A stretch of 42,862 nucleotides of DNA from DATFEN01 sp035691285 (GTDB taxonomy: Bacteria > Acidobacteriota > Vicinamibacteria > Fen-336): the NCBI GenBank assembly GCA_035691285.1, contig DASSJI010000007.1:1-42862 (forward strand). The letters run 5' to 3'. The notes under the pieces are model-generated. The model worked only from the letters and a program-made list of their open reading frames with translations. It did not search any database and was not told the DNA's origin. Shown here in pieces: positions 24,872 to 33,863 of the stretch. The stretch's first letter is position 1; the number at the start of each line of letters is the position of its first letter. Made by a program: the position numbers and the translations under genes.

Positions 24872-26479
24872 ATGGTTTGCCCGGGCTGCCGCAAGCTCAA
24901 CGAGGATTCCGCCGAGCACTGCTTCTTCTGCGGCCGCGCCCTCGACGCCATCACCCAGGGCGTGCTGCTCGGCGGCCGCTACGAGGTGCTGCGCCCCGTC
25001 GGCAAGGGCGGCATGGGTCGCGTGTACAAGGCGCGCGACCGGACGCTCGACGAGGACGTCGCGGTCAAGGTGCTGCGCGCGGAGCTCGTGACGGACCCCG
25101 AGATGGCCCACCGCTTTCGCTCGGAGATCAAGATCGCCCGCAAGGTCTCCCACCCCAACGTCTGCCGCATCCACGACTACGGCGAGGACCAGGGCCTGCT
25201 CTTCATCTCGATGGAGTTCATCGACGGCCTCGGGCTCAAGGAGCAGCTGGCCACGCACCCCGTCACCGTGGAGGGCGCCCTCGAGATCGTCCTGCAGATC
25301 GCCCGCGGCCTCGCCGCGGTGCACCGCCACGGCATCGTCCACCGCGACTTCAAGGTCACGAACATCATGGTGGACGCCCGCGGCGTGGTGAAGCTCATGG
25401 ACTTCGGGATCGCCAAGGACATGGCCGCCGACACCACGGGGGTGACGCGCACCGGCCAGATCTTCGGAACGCCGGAGTACATGAGCCCGGAGCAGGCCGG
25501 CGGCCGCAAGGTGGACTTCCGCAGCGACATCTACTCGCTCGGCTGCGTGGTCTTCGAGGTGTTCACGGGCGAGGCGCCCTTCAAGGGACACACCCCGCTC
25601 GCGACGCTCTACAAGCACGCCCGCGAGGAGCCGCGCCTCGATCACCCGGCCCTGCCCCCGGCGCTGCGGCCCGTGATCGCCCGGGCCCTGGCCAAGGACC
25701 CCGCCGAGCGCTACGCGAGCGTGGGCGCCTTCATCGACGCCCTGGTCCAGGCCCGGACCGAGATCGACCCTGCCGAGGCGAGCCGGCTGCTCGCGCATCC
25801 CGCGCGCGCTCCGGGTCCCCCGACCTCCACGCTGGGCGAGAGCGCGGAGCTGAGCCTGCCGGCCCTCAGCGTTCCGCAGGGGCCGGGCGCCGTGCCTTCC
25901 TTGGCGCCCCCGACGCGGCGTCGGGGAGGCTCGCGCGAGCGCGTCTGGCCGGTGGCGGTGGGCGCGCTCGCGATCAGCGCCGCCTTTCTCGCACTGCGCG
26001 AGCGGTCCGATGGGGTGCCGCCGGCCGTCAGCCCCGGACCCGCAGCCGGGACCGAGGCGCCTGCGAGCACGCAACAGGCCGCCCCCGCGACGCTCGCCAC
26101 GCTGGAGCCGAGCGCGGCGTCGGCGAAGCCGCACCGCGAGCCGGCGCCGAAGACGACGGCCCCCCGTCCCGTGCCGAGCCCGCCAGCCGCGGGCGCGGCG
26201 CCGGAAGAGACGCTCGCCCCATCGCCCCCGGCACCCGCGCCCAGCGTCGAGGTCGGGAGGTTGAGGCTCCTGGTCTCGCCGGCGGCGGAGGTGACGATCG
26301 ACGGCGCGTCGATCGGCTCCGTCTCGGTCCGCGAGGTGCCCCTCGCTCCCGGACGCCACGTGGTCCGCATCCAGCACGCCGACTACCAGCCCCTGCAGCG
26401 CGTCGTGTCGATCGCGGCCGGCATCGAGACGCCGCTGGTGATCGACCTGCGCGAGAAGGGCATCCGCGTCGCGCGCTGA
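24872..26479 (+). CDS. Ser/Thr protein kinase with N-terminal zinc ribbon and C-terminal PEGA domain
   Basis: A 535-residue kinase. It has a zinc ribbon (C3, C6, C17, C20: CPGC and CFFC) and a kinase domain at about 37-300 with glycine loop GKGGMGRVY, K66, catalytic HRDFKVTN (H157, D159, K161, N164) and MDFGIAK (D177). A low-complexity linker holds one membrane segment (about 359-376, VWPVAVGALAISAAF), followed by an Ala/Pro-rich spacer and a C-terminal PEGA domain (RLRLLVSPAAEVTIDGASIG). The catalytic loop has V-T where P-E is usual, but all catalytic residues are kept, so it is probably active. ATG 24872 is just downstream of a TTATAA box. The target is unknown. Confidence 0.9.
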   Translation: MVCPGCRKLNEDSAEHCFFCGRALDAITQGVLLGGRYEVLRPVGKGGMGRVYKARDRTLDEDVAVKVLRAELVTDPEMAHRFRSEIKIARKVSHPNVCRIHDYGEDQGLLFISMEFIDGLGLKEQLATHPVTVEGALEIVLQIARGLAAVHRHGIVHRDFKVTNIMVDARGVVKLMDFGIAKDMAADTTGVTRTGQIFGTPEYMSPEQAGGRKVDFRSDIYSLGCVVFEVFTGEAPFKGHTPLATLYKHAREEPRLDHPALPPALRPVIARALAKDPAERYASVGAFIDALVQARTEIDPAEASRLLAHPARAPGPPTSTLGESAELSLPALSVPQGPGAVPSLAPPTRRRGGSRERVWPVAVGALAISAAFLALRERSDGVPPAVSPGPAAGTEAPASTQQAAPATLATLEPSAASAKPHREPAPKTTAPRPVPSPPAAGAAPEETLAPSPPAPAPSVEVGRLRLLVSPAAEVTIDGASIGSVSVREVPLAPGRHVVRIQHADYQPLQRVVSIAAGIETPLVIDLREKGIRVAR

Positions 26480-26490
26480 GGTCCCACCAC

Positions 26491-26577
26491 GGCCACTGAG
26501 GAGACTTGGATTACGAATCCATGAGATCTCTGTGTGCTCTCCGGGCCCCTCTGTGTCCTCTGTGGTTGCCTTGGCCG
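26491..26577. repeat. Dispersed palindromic repeat, copy 3
   Basis: The right half (26527-26577) contains CTCTGTGTGCTCTCCGGGC, CCCTCTGTGTCCTCTGTGG and TTGCCTTGGCC, closely matching the right half of copy 1. The left arm is degraded (CCACTGAGGAGAC at 26493-26505) but still pairs with 26553-26565 at 11 of 13 positions. An inner GGATT-ACG-AATCC hairpin is at 26508-26520. It fills the gap between the kinase and the next gene. Confidence 0.75.
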
Positions 26578-26623
26578 GGGTAGGACGCTGGCCGGCTGAT
26601 CGAAACGGAACTAGCATCACGCC

Positions 26624-27799
26624 GTGAGGACCACGGCGCTCGTGCTGGCCGCGCTGCTCCTGCCGTCTCCGGAGCCCGTCGACAGCGAGCTGGCCCAGGG
26701 CATCGCCCTCGTCAAGGACGGCGACTTCGAGCGCGCCGTGCCCCGCCTCGACGCGGCGATCCGGCGCATCGGGCCGAAGGGGCCGAAGCGCGAGCTGGCC
26801 CAGGCCCACCTCTATCTGGGGATCGCCTACCTCGAGCTGGACCAGGAGACGAGCGCCCGAGGCCGCTTCCGGGAGGCGCTGACGAACGATCCCGGCCTCC
26901 GGCTCGACCCGCGCTCGTACTCGCCGCAGACGATCCGCGTCTTCGAGGCCGCGCGGGCCGAGATGCCGCAGCAGAAGAAGAAGGGAGCGCCGGTGCTCCT
27001 GATCGTCGGCGGAGGCGCCGCCGCGGCCGGCATCGCCTTGGCCGCGTCCGGCGGGGATGGCTCCCCGGCCGCTTCGTCCACGACGACGCCAGTCGGTGCC
27101 ACGACCACGACCGTCGGAGCGACCACCACGACAACGACAACGACAACGACCACGACAACCACCACCACGCTGCCCGCGGGATGCCGCTACACGCTCTCGC
27201 CGGCCAGCCAGTCCTTCCCCGCTTCCGGCGGGCAGGGCACGTGCAACGTCTCCACGACCGACGCGTGCGGCTGGACTGTCGAGAGCACCGAGGACTGGAT
27301 CACGGTCCAGGGCAACCGGAACGGCGTGGGGGCGGGGTCGGTCCGCTTCAACGTGAAACGGAACAACGGCGGCTCTCGCAAGGGACGCGTCCGGCTCAGC
27401 GAGTCGGGCGACAGTCGTTGCGAGATCAACCAGGCGGCAGGCGACCTGGCGCCGGCGCCCGTGCAGGTGGCGTGGACGAGCAGCCTCGAGGTCGAGGACG
27501 GCCGTGGCCGCGTGACCGTGGGCTCACAGGCGGGCTTTGTGGGCCGCGGACGCGCAGTCGGCCAGGTCGCCGCCCGCGCCGGGTCGAACCTCGTCGAGGC
27601 GACGCTGCTCGCGGGGCGCGGCGCGGGACGCTGGCGCTTCGAGATCGCCGGCGCGCGGCCCGGCTCGCTCCGCCCCCTGGCCGGCGAGGTGCTGCTCCTG
27701 ACGGCGGACGCCATCGTGTTCCGCGTCGCGGGCGAGCCCGGCGAACGGCTGGCGTTCGCCTTCGAGGCCGGGGAGTACGGCGGGCCAGCCCGCCCTTGA
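26624..27799 (+). CDS. Secreted protein with TPR-like and BACON-like domains joined by a poly-Thr linker
   Basis: Not assigned to a known enzyme. The GTG start gives a signal-like N-terminus (MRTTALVLAALLLPSPEP), then two TPR-like helices (about 22-85), a hydrophobic glycine/alanine segment (APVLLIVGGGAAAAGIALAA, about 122-142) that may span the membrane, a run of 16 threonines encoded at 27122-27169, and a BACON/Ig-like domain (about 186-270) with paired cysteines in GCRYTLSP, GTCNV, DACGWTVE and SRCEINQ. A final beta-rich region ends the protein (391 residues). BACON domains often bind glycans or mediate surface contacts; here that is inference. Its stop overlaps the TTGACA of the fadR promoter. 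Confidence 0.75.
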   Translation: MRTTALVLAALLLPSPEPVDSELAQGIALVKDGDFERAVPRLDAAIRRIGPKGPKRELAQAHLYLGIAYLELDQETSARGRFREALTNDPGLRLDPRSYSPQTIRVFEAARAEMPQQKKKGAPVLLIVGGGAAAAGIALAASGGDGSPAASSTTTPVGATTTTVGATTTTTTTTTTTTTTTTLPAGCRYTLSPASQSFPASGGQGTCNVSTTDACGWTVESTEDWITVQGNRNGVGAGSVRFNVKRNNGGSRKGRVRLSESGDSRCEINQAAGDLAPAPVQVAWTSSLEVEDGRGRVTVGSQAGFVGRGRAVGQVAARAGSNLVEATLLAGRGAGRWRFEIAGARPGSLRPLAGEVLLLTADAIVFRVAGEPGERLAFAFEAGEYGGPARP

Positions 27800-27824
27800 C
27801 AGGGCGCCGGGCCCGGGCCAGACT
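27796..27824 (+). promoter_or_regulatory. Candidate sigma-70 promoter of fadR
   Basis: TTGACA at 27796-27801 overlaps the upstream stop codon. Seventeen bases later CAGACT (27819-27824) is a weak -10. The FadR operator begins at the last base of that -10, so bound repressor would block polymerase. Confidence 0.5.
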
Positions 27825-27841
27825 GAATGGCGGTTCATTCA
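27824..27841 (+). promoter_or_regulatory. FadR operator upstream of fadR
   Basis: A perfect palindrome TGAATG-N6-CATTCA at 27824-27841, six bases before the fadR ATG. The same half-sites and spacing occur at the fadN start, and equal those reported for the Bacillus FadR operator (TGAATG...CATTCA). This suggests autoregulation of fadR. Confidence 0.8.
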
Positions 27842-27846
27842 TCGGC

Positions 27847-28497
27847 ATGGCGCGGCGGAAGAGCGACGAGAAGCGCCGGAAGATCCTGGAGGCCGCGGTG
27901 CGCGTGTTCGCCCGCAAGGGCTACCACGGCGCCAAGGTGGCCGAGATCGCGAAGCGCGCCGGCGTCGCCGACGGCACCATCTACCTGTATTTCCGAAACA
28001 AGGAGGACATCCTCGTCTCGCTCTTCGACGAGGTGATGGCCGAGCACATCGAGAAGGCCCGGGCCCAGGTCGCCCGCGCCCGGGGCGCCGAGGCGAAGCT
28101 CAGGCTCGTCGCGGAGCACCACCTGCGCCTCTTCTCCGGCAACGAGGATCTGGCCGTGGTGTTCCAGGTGGAGCTCCGGCAGTCCACCAAGTTCCTCGAG
28201 CGCTTCACGGCCTCGTGGCTGCAGGACTACTTCGCGCTCCTGGGCGACGTGATCGCCCTCGGCCAGCGGGAGGGAGCGATCCGGCCGGAGCTGAACCGCA
28301 AGCTCGCCACCAAGGCCTTCTTCGGCATCCTCGACGAGATGGTCACTTCCTGGACCCTGGGGCGGAAGGACTATGATGTCGGCAACCTCGCGGAGCCCGT
28401 GGTGGACCTGTTCCTGCACGGAGCGCTGGCGAAGGCGCGGCCCGAGAGGGCCCGACCCCCGCTCCGAGCCGTGGCATCCGCGCGTGGAGGCCGCTGA
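27847..28497 (+). CDS. fadR: TetR-family regulator of fatty-acid degradation
   Basis: TetR-type repressor of 216 residues. The N-terminal helix-turn-helix (about 10-55) contains ILEAAVRVFARKGYHGAKV and GVADGTIYLYFRNKEDIL, followed by an all-helical ligand domain. Genomic context (acyl-CoA ligase next, fadN-fadA-fadE following) and two matching operators identify it as a FadR of the Bacillus/Thermus type, which is released from DNA by long-chain acyl-CoA. It is unrelated to the GntR-type FadR of E. coli. The stop overlaps the ligase start by one base (TGATG), so regulator and ligase are cotranscribed, similar to lcfA-fadR in Bacillus. The ATG at 27847 follows the operator directly. Confidence 0.88.
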   Translation: MARRKSDEKRRKILEAAVRVFARKGYHGAKVAEIAKRAGVADGTIYLYFRNKEDILVSLFDEVMAEHIEKARAQVARARGAEAKLRLVAEHHLRLFSGNEDLAVVFQVELRQSTKFLERFTASWLQDYFALLGDVIALGQREGAIRPELNRKLATKAFFGILDEMVTSWTLGRKDYDVGNLAEPVVDLFLHGALAKARPERARPPLRAVASARGGR

Positions 28498-30305
28498 TGC
28501 CGATTCGCACGCTTTGCGATCTCTTCTACCACTCCGTCGACACCTTCCGTAAGCCCGAGCACCTCCGCTACAAGCGCGACGGCGCGTGGAAGGGGATCAG
28601 CTCCGAGGAGCTCCGGCAGGCGGTCGAAGAGCTGAGCATGGGCCTGCGCAGCCTCGGACTCGAGAAGGGAGGCCGGGCGGCGATCCTGTCCGAGAACCGG
28701 CCCGAGTGGGCGATGGCCGACCTCGCGACGCTCACGGCGGCCGCCGTCGTCACGCCCATCTACGCGACCCTGATGCCGGCCCAGGTGCTCTACATCCTCA
28801 GGGACTGTGGCGCGACGGTGGCCTTCGCCTCGAACGAGACCCAGGCGAAGAAGATCCTCGAGGTGCGCGCCCAGGCGCCGGCCTTGAGGCACGTGGTGCT
28901 CATGGAGGAGAAGAGGATCGAGGGCACGCTCACCCTCGCCGAGGTCCGCGACCGCGGCCGCCCGCTCCTCGAGAAGGAGAAGGACGCGGTCCGCAAGCGC
29001 GCCGCCGAGGTGAAGCCCGAGGACCTGGCCACGCTCATCTACACGTCGGGCACGACCGGCGACCCCAAGGGCGTGATGCTGGTGCACAGCAACCTGGTGT
29101 CGAACGTGCTGTCCGCGCGCAAGGTATTCGCGGCCATGGGCACCGAGGACGTGTGCCTGTCGTTCCTGCCGCTCTGCCACGTTTTCGAGCGCATGGCGGG
29201 CTACTACCTGATGCTGAACGTCGGCGCCACGATCGCCTACGCCGAGAGCGTCGAGAAGGTGCCCGAGAACATGGCGGAGGTGCAGCCCACCCTGATGTGC
29301 TCGGTGCCGCGCCTGTACGAGAAGATGTACGCCCGGGTCAACGAGAAGGTGGCGAACGACCCGCCCAAGCGGCAGCAGATCTTCCGCTGGGCCATGGCCG
29401 TGGGCCGCGAGGTGTTCCGCCACCGCGTGGAGCGCACCTCGGCGGGCCTGCTGCTGCGGCTGAAGTTCGCCGTGGCCGACGCGCTGGTCTTCTCCAAGAT
29501 CAAGGCCCGCACCGGCGGCCGGCTGAAGCTGTTCGTGTCGGGCGGCGCGCCCCTGGCGCGCGAGATCGCCGAGTTCTTCGGCGCGGCGGGCCTCACGATC
29601 CTGGAGGGCTACGGCCTCACCGAGACGAGCCCGGTCATCACCGTGAACCGCATCGAGCGGCTGAAGCCCGGCAGCGTGGGCCTGCCCCTCGAGGGCGTCG
29701 AGGTCAGGATCGCCGAGGACGGCGAGATCCTGACCCGCGGCCCGCACGTCATGAAGGGCTACTACAACAAGCCCGAGGCCACGGCGGAGACGATCGACAA
29801 GGACGGCTGGCTCCACACCGGCGACGTCGGCGTGATCGACGCGGACGGCTTCCTCATCATCACCGACCGCAAGAAGGACATCCTGGTGACCTCGGGGGGC
29901 AAGAACATCGCTCCCCAGCCCATCGAGAACCGCCTCAAGACCAACAAGTACTTCACCGAGATCGTGATGGTCGGCAACAAGCGCAACTACCCGGTCGCGC
30001 TCATCGTGCCCAACTTCGAATCTCTCGAGCGCTGGGCCAGGGAGAAGGGCGTGCCCTTCGCCTCCCGCGAGGAGCTCGTGGACAAGCCCGAGGTGACCGA
30101 GCACTACAAGCTGCTGATCAACGAGATGAGCACCGACCTCGCCCAGTTCGAGCGCATCAAGAAGGTCGCGGTGCTGCCCCGGGAGTTCACGATCGAGGCC
30201 GGGGAGCTGACGCCGACCCTCAAGGTGAGGCGCCGGGTCATCGAGGAGAAGTTCAAGGTCGCCATCGACCGCCTCTACGGCTCGGGCGTGGCGGGCGAGG
30301 CGTAG
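28497..30305 (+). CDS. fadD: Long-chain fatty acid-CoA ligase
   Basis: Activates fatty acids to acyl-CoA with ATP, the entry step for beta-oxidation. The 602-residue AMP-binding enzyme carries the P-loop motif YTSGTTGDPKGVML (about 182-195), the EGYGLTETSPV motif, and the late HTGDVGVIDADGF and ITDRKKDI motifs. Its size and C-terminus resemble the bacterial FACL group with long-chain preference; chain-length preference is inferred from context. The ATG overlaps the fadR stop (TGATG) and the gene is 47 bp upstream of fadN. Confidence 0.93.
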   Translation: MPIRTLCDLFYHSVDTFRKPEHLRYKRDGAWKGISSEELRQAVEELSMGLRSLGLEKGGRAAILSENRPEWAMADLATLTAAAVVTPIYATLMPAQVLYILRDCGATVAFASNETQAKKILEVRAQAPALRHVVLMEEKRIEGTLTLAEVRDRGRPLLEKEKDAVRKRAAEVKPEDLATLIYTSGTTGDPKGVMLVHSNLVSNVLSARKVFAAMGTEDVCLSFLPLCHVFERMAGYYLMLNVGATIAYAESVEKVPENMAEVQPTLMCSVPRLYEKMYARVNEKVANDPPKRQQIFRWAMAVGREVFRHRVERTSAGLLLRLKFAVADALVFSKIKARTGGRLKLFVSGGAPLAREIAEFFGAAGLTILEGYGLTETSPVITVNRIERLKPGSVGLPLEGVEVRIAEDGEILTRGPHVMKGYYNKPEATAETIDKDGWLHTGDVGVIDADGFLIITDRKKDILVTSGGKNIAPQPIENRLKTNKYFTEIVMVGNKRNYPVALIVPNFESLERWAREKGVPFASREELVDKPEVTEHYKLLINEMSTDLAQFERIKKVAVLPREFTIEAGELTPTLKVRRRVIEEKFKVAIDRLYGSGVAGEA

Positions 30306-30349
30306 AGATCCGGGCGGCCAGGGAGGGGGGGCGCGACCTGCGGAGCGAA

Positions 30350-30367
30350 TGAATGAGCGACCATTCA
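30350..30367 (+). promoter_or_regulatory. FadR operator over the fadN start codon
   Basis: A perfect TGAATG-N6-CATTCA at 30350-30367, with the fadN ATG (30353-30355) inside the left half-site. It has the same half-sites and 6-nt spacer length as the operator before fadR. Bound repressor would cover the translation start region. Confidence 0.8.
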
Positions 30368-32659
30368 ATTAGGAAGGCCGCGGTGCTCGGGGCCGGCACC
30401 ATGGGCGCCCAGGTCGCGGCGCACCTCGTGGCGTGCGGCTGCGACGTGGCGCTCCTCGACGTCGTGCCGCCCGGCGCCGCCGACCGGAGCGTGCTGGCGA
30501 AGCGGGCGGTCGAGGGGCTGCGCAGGCTCAAGCCCAGCCCGCTGCACCTGCCCGAGCACGCGGCGCTCCTCCGGCCCGGCAACTTCGAGGACGACTGGAG
30601 GGAGCTCAAGGACGCCGACTGGATCTTCGAGGCGGTCGTCGAGGACCTCGAGATCAAGCGGCGGCTCTTCGCGAAGGTGGCTCCCGCCGCCAAGAGGACC
30701 GCCGTCGTGACGAGCAACACCTCGGGCCTCGGCATCGACGCCATGTCCGCCCACCTCCCCGCCGACCTGCGGCGGCGCTTCTTCGGCACGCACTTCTTCA
30801 ACCCCCCGCGCTACCTGAGGCTGCTCGAGACGATCCCGGGCAGCGTCACGGACCCGGCGGTCCTCGACGCGTTCGAGGCCTTCGGCGAGCGCGTGCTGGG
30901 CAAGGGCGTCGTGCGCTGCAAGGACACGCCGAACTTCATCGGCAACCGCATCGGGTCCTACGGCTTCGCCGTGGTGCTGCAGGCGATGCAGGAGCTCGAG
31001 CTCACGGTCGAGGAGGTCGACGCGCTCACCGGGCCGGCCATCGGCCGGGCCAAGAGCGCGACCTTCCGCACCGCCGACATCGCCGGCGTGGACGTGTGCG
31101 TCAAGGTGGCCGAGAACCTCCACGCCGCGGCGCTGAACGATCCCGAGCGCGCCGTCTTCCAGCCGCCGGCGTTCATGAAGCAGATGGTCGAGCGCAGATG
31201 GCTGGGCGAGAAGACCGGCGCCGGCTTCTACAGGAAGGACGGCAAGGAGATCCTCGCCCTCGACTGGAAGAGCCTCGAGCACAGGCCGCGCCAGAAGCCG
31301 CGCTTCGCCTCGCTCGACGCGGCCCAGAACCTGCCCGACCTCGGCGCGCGCCTGCGCGCCCTCGTGGCCGCCGAAGACAAGGCCGGTCGCTTCCTGTGGC
31401 GCGTGCTCTCCGCCGTCTCCCTCTACGCCGCCGCCCGCGCAGGCGAGATCGCCGACGACATCGAGTCCATCGACCACGCGATGGAATGGGGCTACGGCTG
31501 GGGCGCCGGACCCTTCCGCACCCTCGACCTGCTCGGCGTCGCCGCGACGGTGGACCGTGCCCGCGCCGAGGGCCGCGCCATCCCGCCGCTCGTCGAGAAG
31601 CTCCTGGCCTCGGGCCGCAAGAGCTTCTACGAGGACGGAGCGGCCGCCGGCCGCAAAGGGGCCTTGTGCATCGCCGCCCTCAAGGCCCAGGGCGCCGTGA
31701 AGAGGAAGAACGCGGGCGCGAGCCTCGTGGACCTCGGCGACGGCTGCGGGCTCGTCGAGTTCCACAGCAAGATGAACGCCCTGGGCAACGACACCTTCGC
31801 GATGCTCCAGACCGCGGTCAAGGAGGGCAGGGCGCACTTCGACGCCCTCGTCGTCGGCAACCAGGGCGAGAACTTCACCGTGGGCGCGAACCTCATGCTC
31901 GTGCTCCTCGCCGTCCAGGAGGAGGAATGGGACGAGCTGGAGTTCGGCATCCGCCAGTTCCAGAACGCCAACATGGCCCTCAAGTACGCCGAGCTGCCCG
32001 TGGTGGCGGCCCCGTTCGGCCTGACCCTGGGCGGCGGCTGCGAGATCGCCCTCCACACGGCGCGCGTCTGCCTCGCGGCGGAGACCTACATGGGCCTGGT
32101 CGAGGCCGGCGTCGGCCTCGTCCCGGCCGGCGGCGGAACCAAGGAGATGGCCCTCCGCGCCACGGACCGCGCCCGGGGCATAGAGGGCGCCGACCCGTTC
32201 CCGTTCCTGCGCCGCGCCTTCGAGCTGATCGCGCTGGCCAAGGTCGCGGAGTCCGGCCACCAGGCGCGCCGGGATTTCCTGGCGCCGGCGGACCTCGTCT
32301 GCATGAACTCCGCCCGCCTGATCGACGACGCCAAGCAGCTCGCGCTGGGGCTCGCCCGGGCGGGCTGGCGCGCCGGCCGCCCGCGCACCGACGTCCCGGT
32401 CCTCGGCCGCTCGGCCCTCGCCGCGTTCAAGGCCGGCATCCACAACATGCTCCGGGGCGGCTTCATCAGCGAGCACGACGCGCTGGTCGGGACCAAGGTG
32501 GCACAGGTCCTGTGCGGCGGCGACCGGGAGGCGGGCGTCGCGAGCGAGCAGCACTTCCTGGACCTGGAGCGCGAGGCGTTCCTCTCCCTGCTGGGCACGC
32601 CCCGGACCCGCGAGCGCATCCAGCACACGCTGAAGACGGGCAAGCCACTCAGGAACTGA
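30353..32659 (+). CDS. fadN: Bifunctional 3-hydroxyacyl-CoA dehydrogenase / enoyl-CoA hydratase
   Basis: Catalyses hydration of trans-2-enoyl-CoA and oxidation of L-3-hydroxyacyl-CoA in beta-oxidation. The 768-residue protein has the dehydrogenase first: NAD motif VLGAGTMGAQVAAHL, catalytic region GTHFFNPPRYLRLLE and the C-terminal dimer domain. An enoyl-CoA hydratase domain follows, with NQGENFTVGANL, GLTLGGGCEIAL and LVEAGVGLVPAGGG; both hydratase glutamates are visible. This dehydrogenase-then-hydratase order is that of B. subtilis FadN, the reverse of E. coli FadB. It is followed by fadA and fadE, so the block has the gene order of fadNAE. A FadR operator covers its start codon. Confidence 0.93.
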   Translation: MSDHSIRKAAVLGAGTMGAQVAAHLVACGCDVALLDVVPPGAADRSVLAKRAVEGLRRLKPSPLHLPEHAALLRPGNFEDDWRELKDADWIFEAVVEDLEIKRRLFAKVAPAAKRTAVVTSNTSGLGIDAMSAHLPADLRRRFFGTHFFNPPRYLRLLETIPGSVTDPAVLDAFEAFGERVLGKGVVRCKDTPNFIGNRIGSYGFAVVLQAMQELELTVEEVDALTGPAIGRAKSATFRTADIAGVDVCVKVAENLHAAALNDPERAVFQPPAFMKQMVERRWLGEKTGAGFYRKDGKEILALDWKSLEHRPRQKPRFASLDAAQNLPDLGARLRALVAAEDKAGRFLWRVLSAVSLYAAARAGEIADDIESIDHAMEWGYGWGAGPFRTLDLLGVAATVDRARAEGRAIPPLVEKLLASGRKSFYEDGAAAGRKGALCIAALKAQGAVKRKNAGASLVDLGDGCGLVEFHSKMNALGNDTFAMLQTAVKEGRAHFDALVVGNQGENFTVGANLMLVLLAVQEEEWDELEFGIRQFQNANMALKYAELPVVAAPFGLTLGGGCEIALHTARVCLAAETYMGLVEAGVGLVPAGGGTKEMALRATDRARGIEGADPFPFLRRAFELIALAKVAESGHQARRDFLAPADLVCMNSARLIDDAKQLALGLARAGWRAGRPRTDVPVLGRSALAAFKAGIHNMLRGGFISEHDALVGTKVAQVLCGGDREAGVASEQHFLDLEREAFLSLLGTPRTRERIQHTLKTGKPLRN

Positions 32660-32672
32660 TGCTGGAACGGAA

Positions 32673-32700
32673 GACCACAGGGACACAGAGGCACAGAGGA
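32673..32700 (+). repeat. Dispersed repeat, copy 4 (single arm)
   Basis: ACCACAGGGACACAGAGGC followed by ACAGAGGA, a single arm of the same repeat family without an opposite arm. It lies in the 52-bp gap between fadN and fadA. Confidence 0.65.
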
Positions 32701-32711
32701 TTGGGTGGCAC

Positions 32712-33851
<1,140 letters not shown>

Positions 33852-33863
33852 AAGGAAGGCGTC

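Noticed and set aside
28371..30368. A 665-codon minus-strand frame opposite the acyl-CoA ligase
   Set aside because: Exact antisense shadow of a well-conserved enzyme; composition is rich in Val/Asp/Leu/His as expected from codon-position bias in GC-rich DNA.
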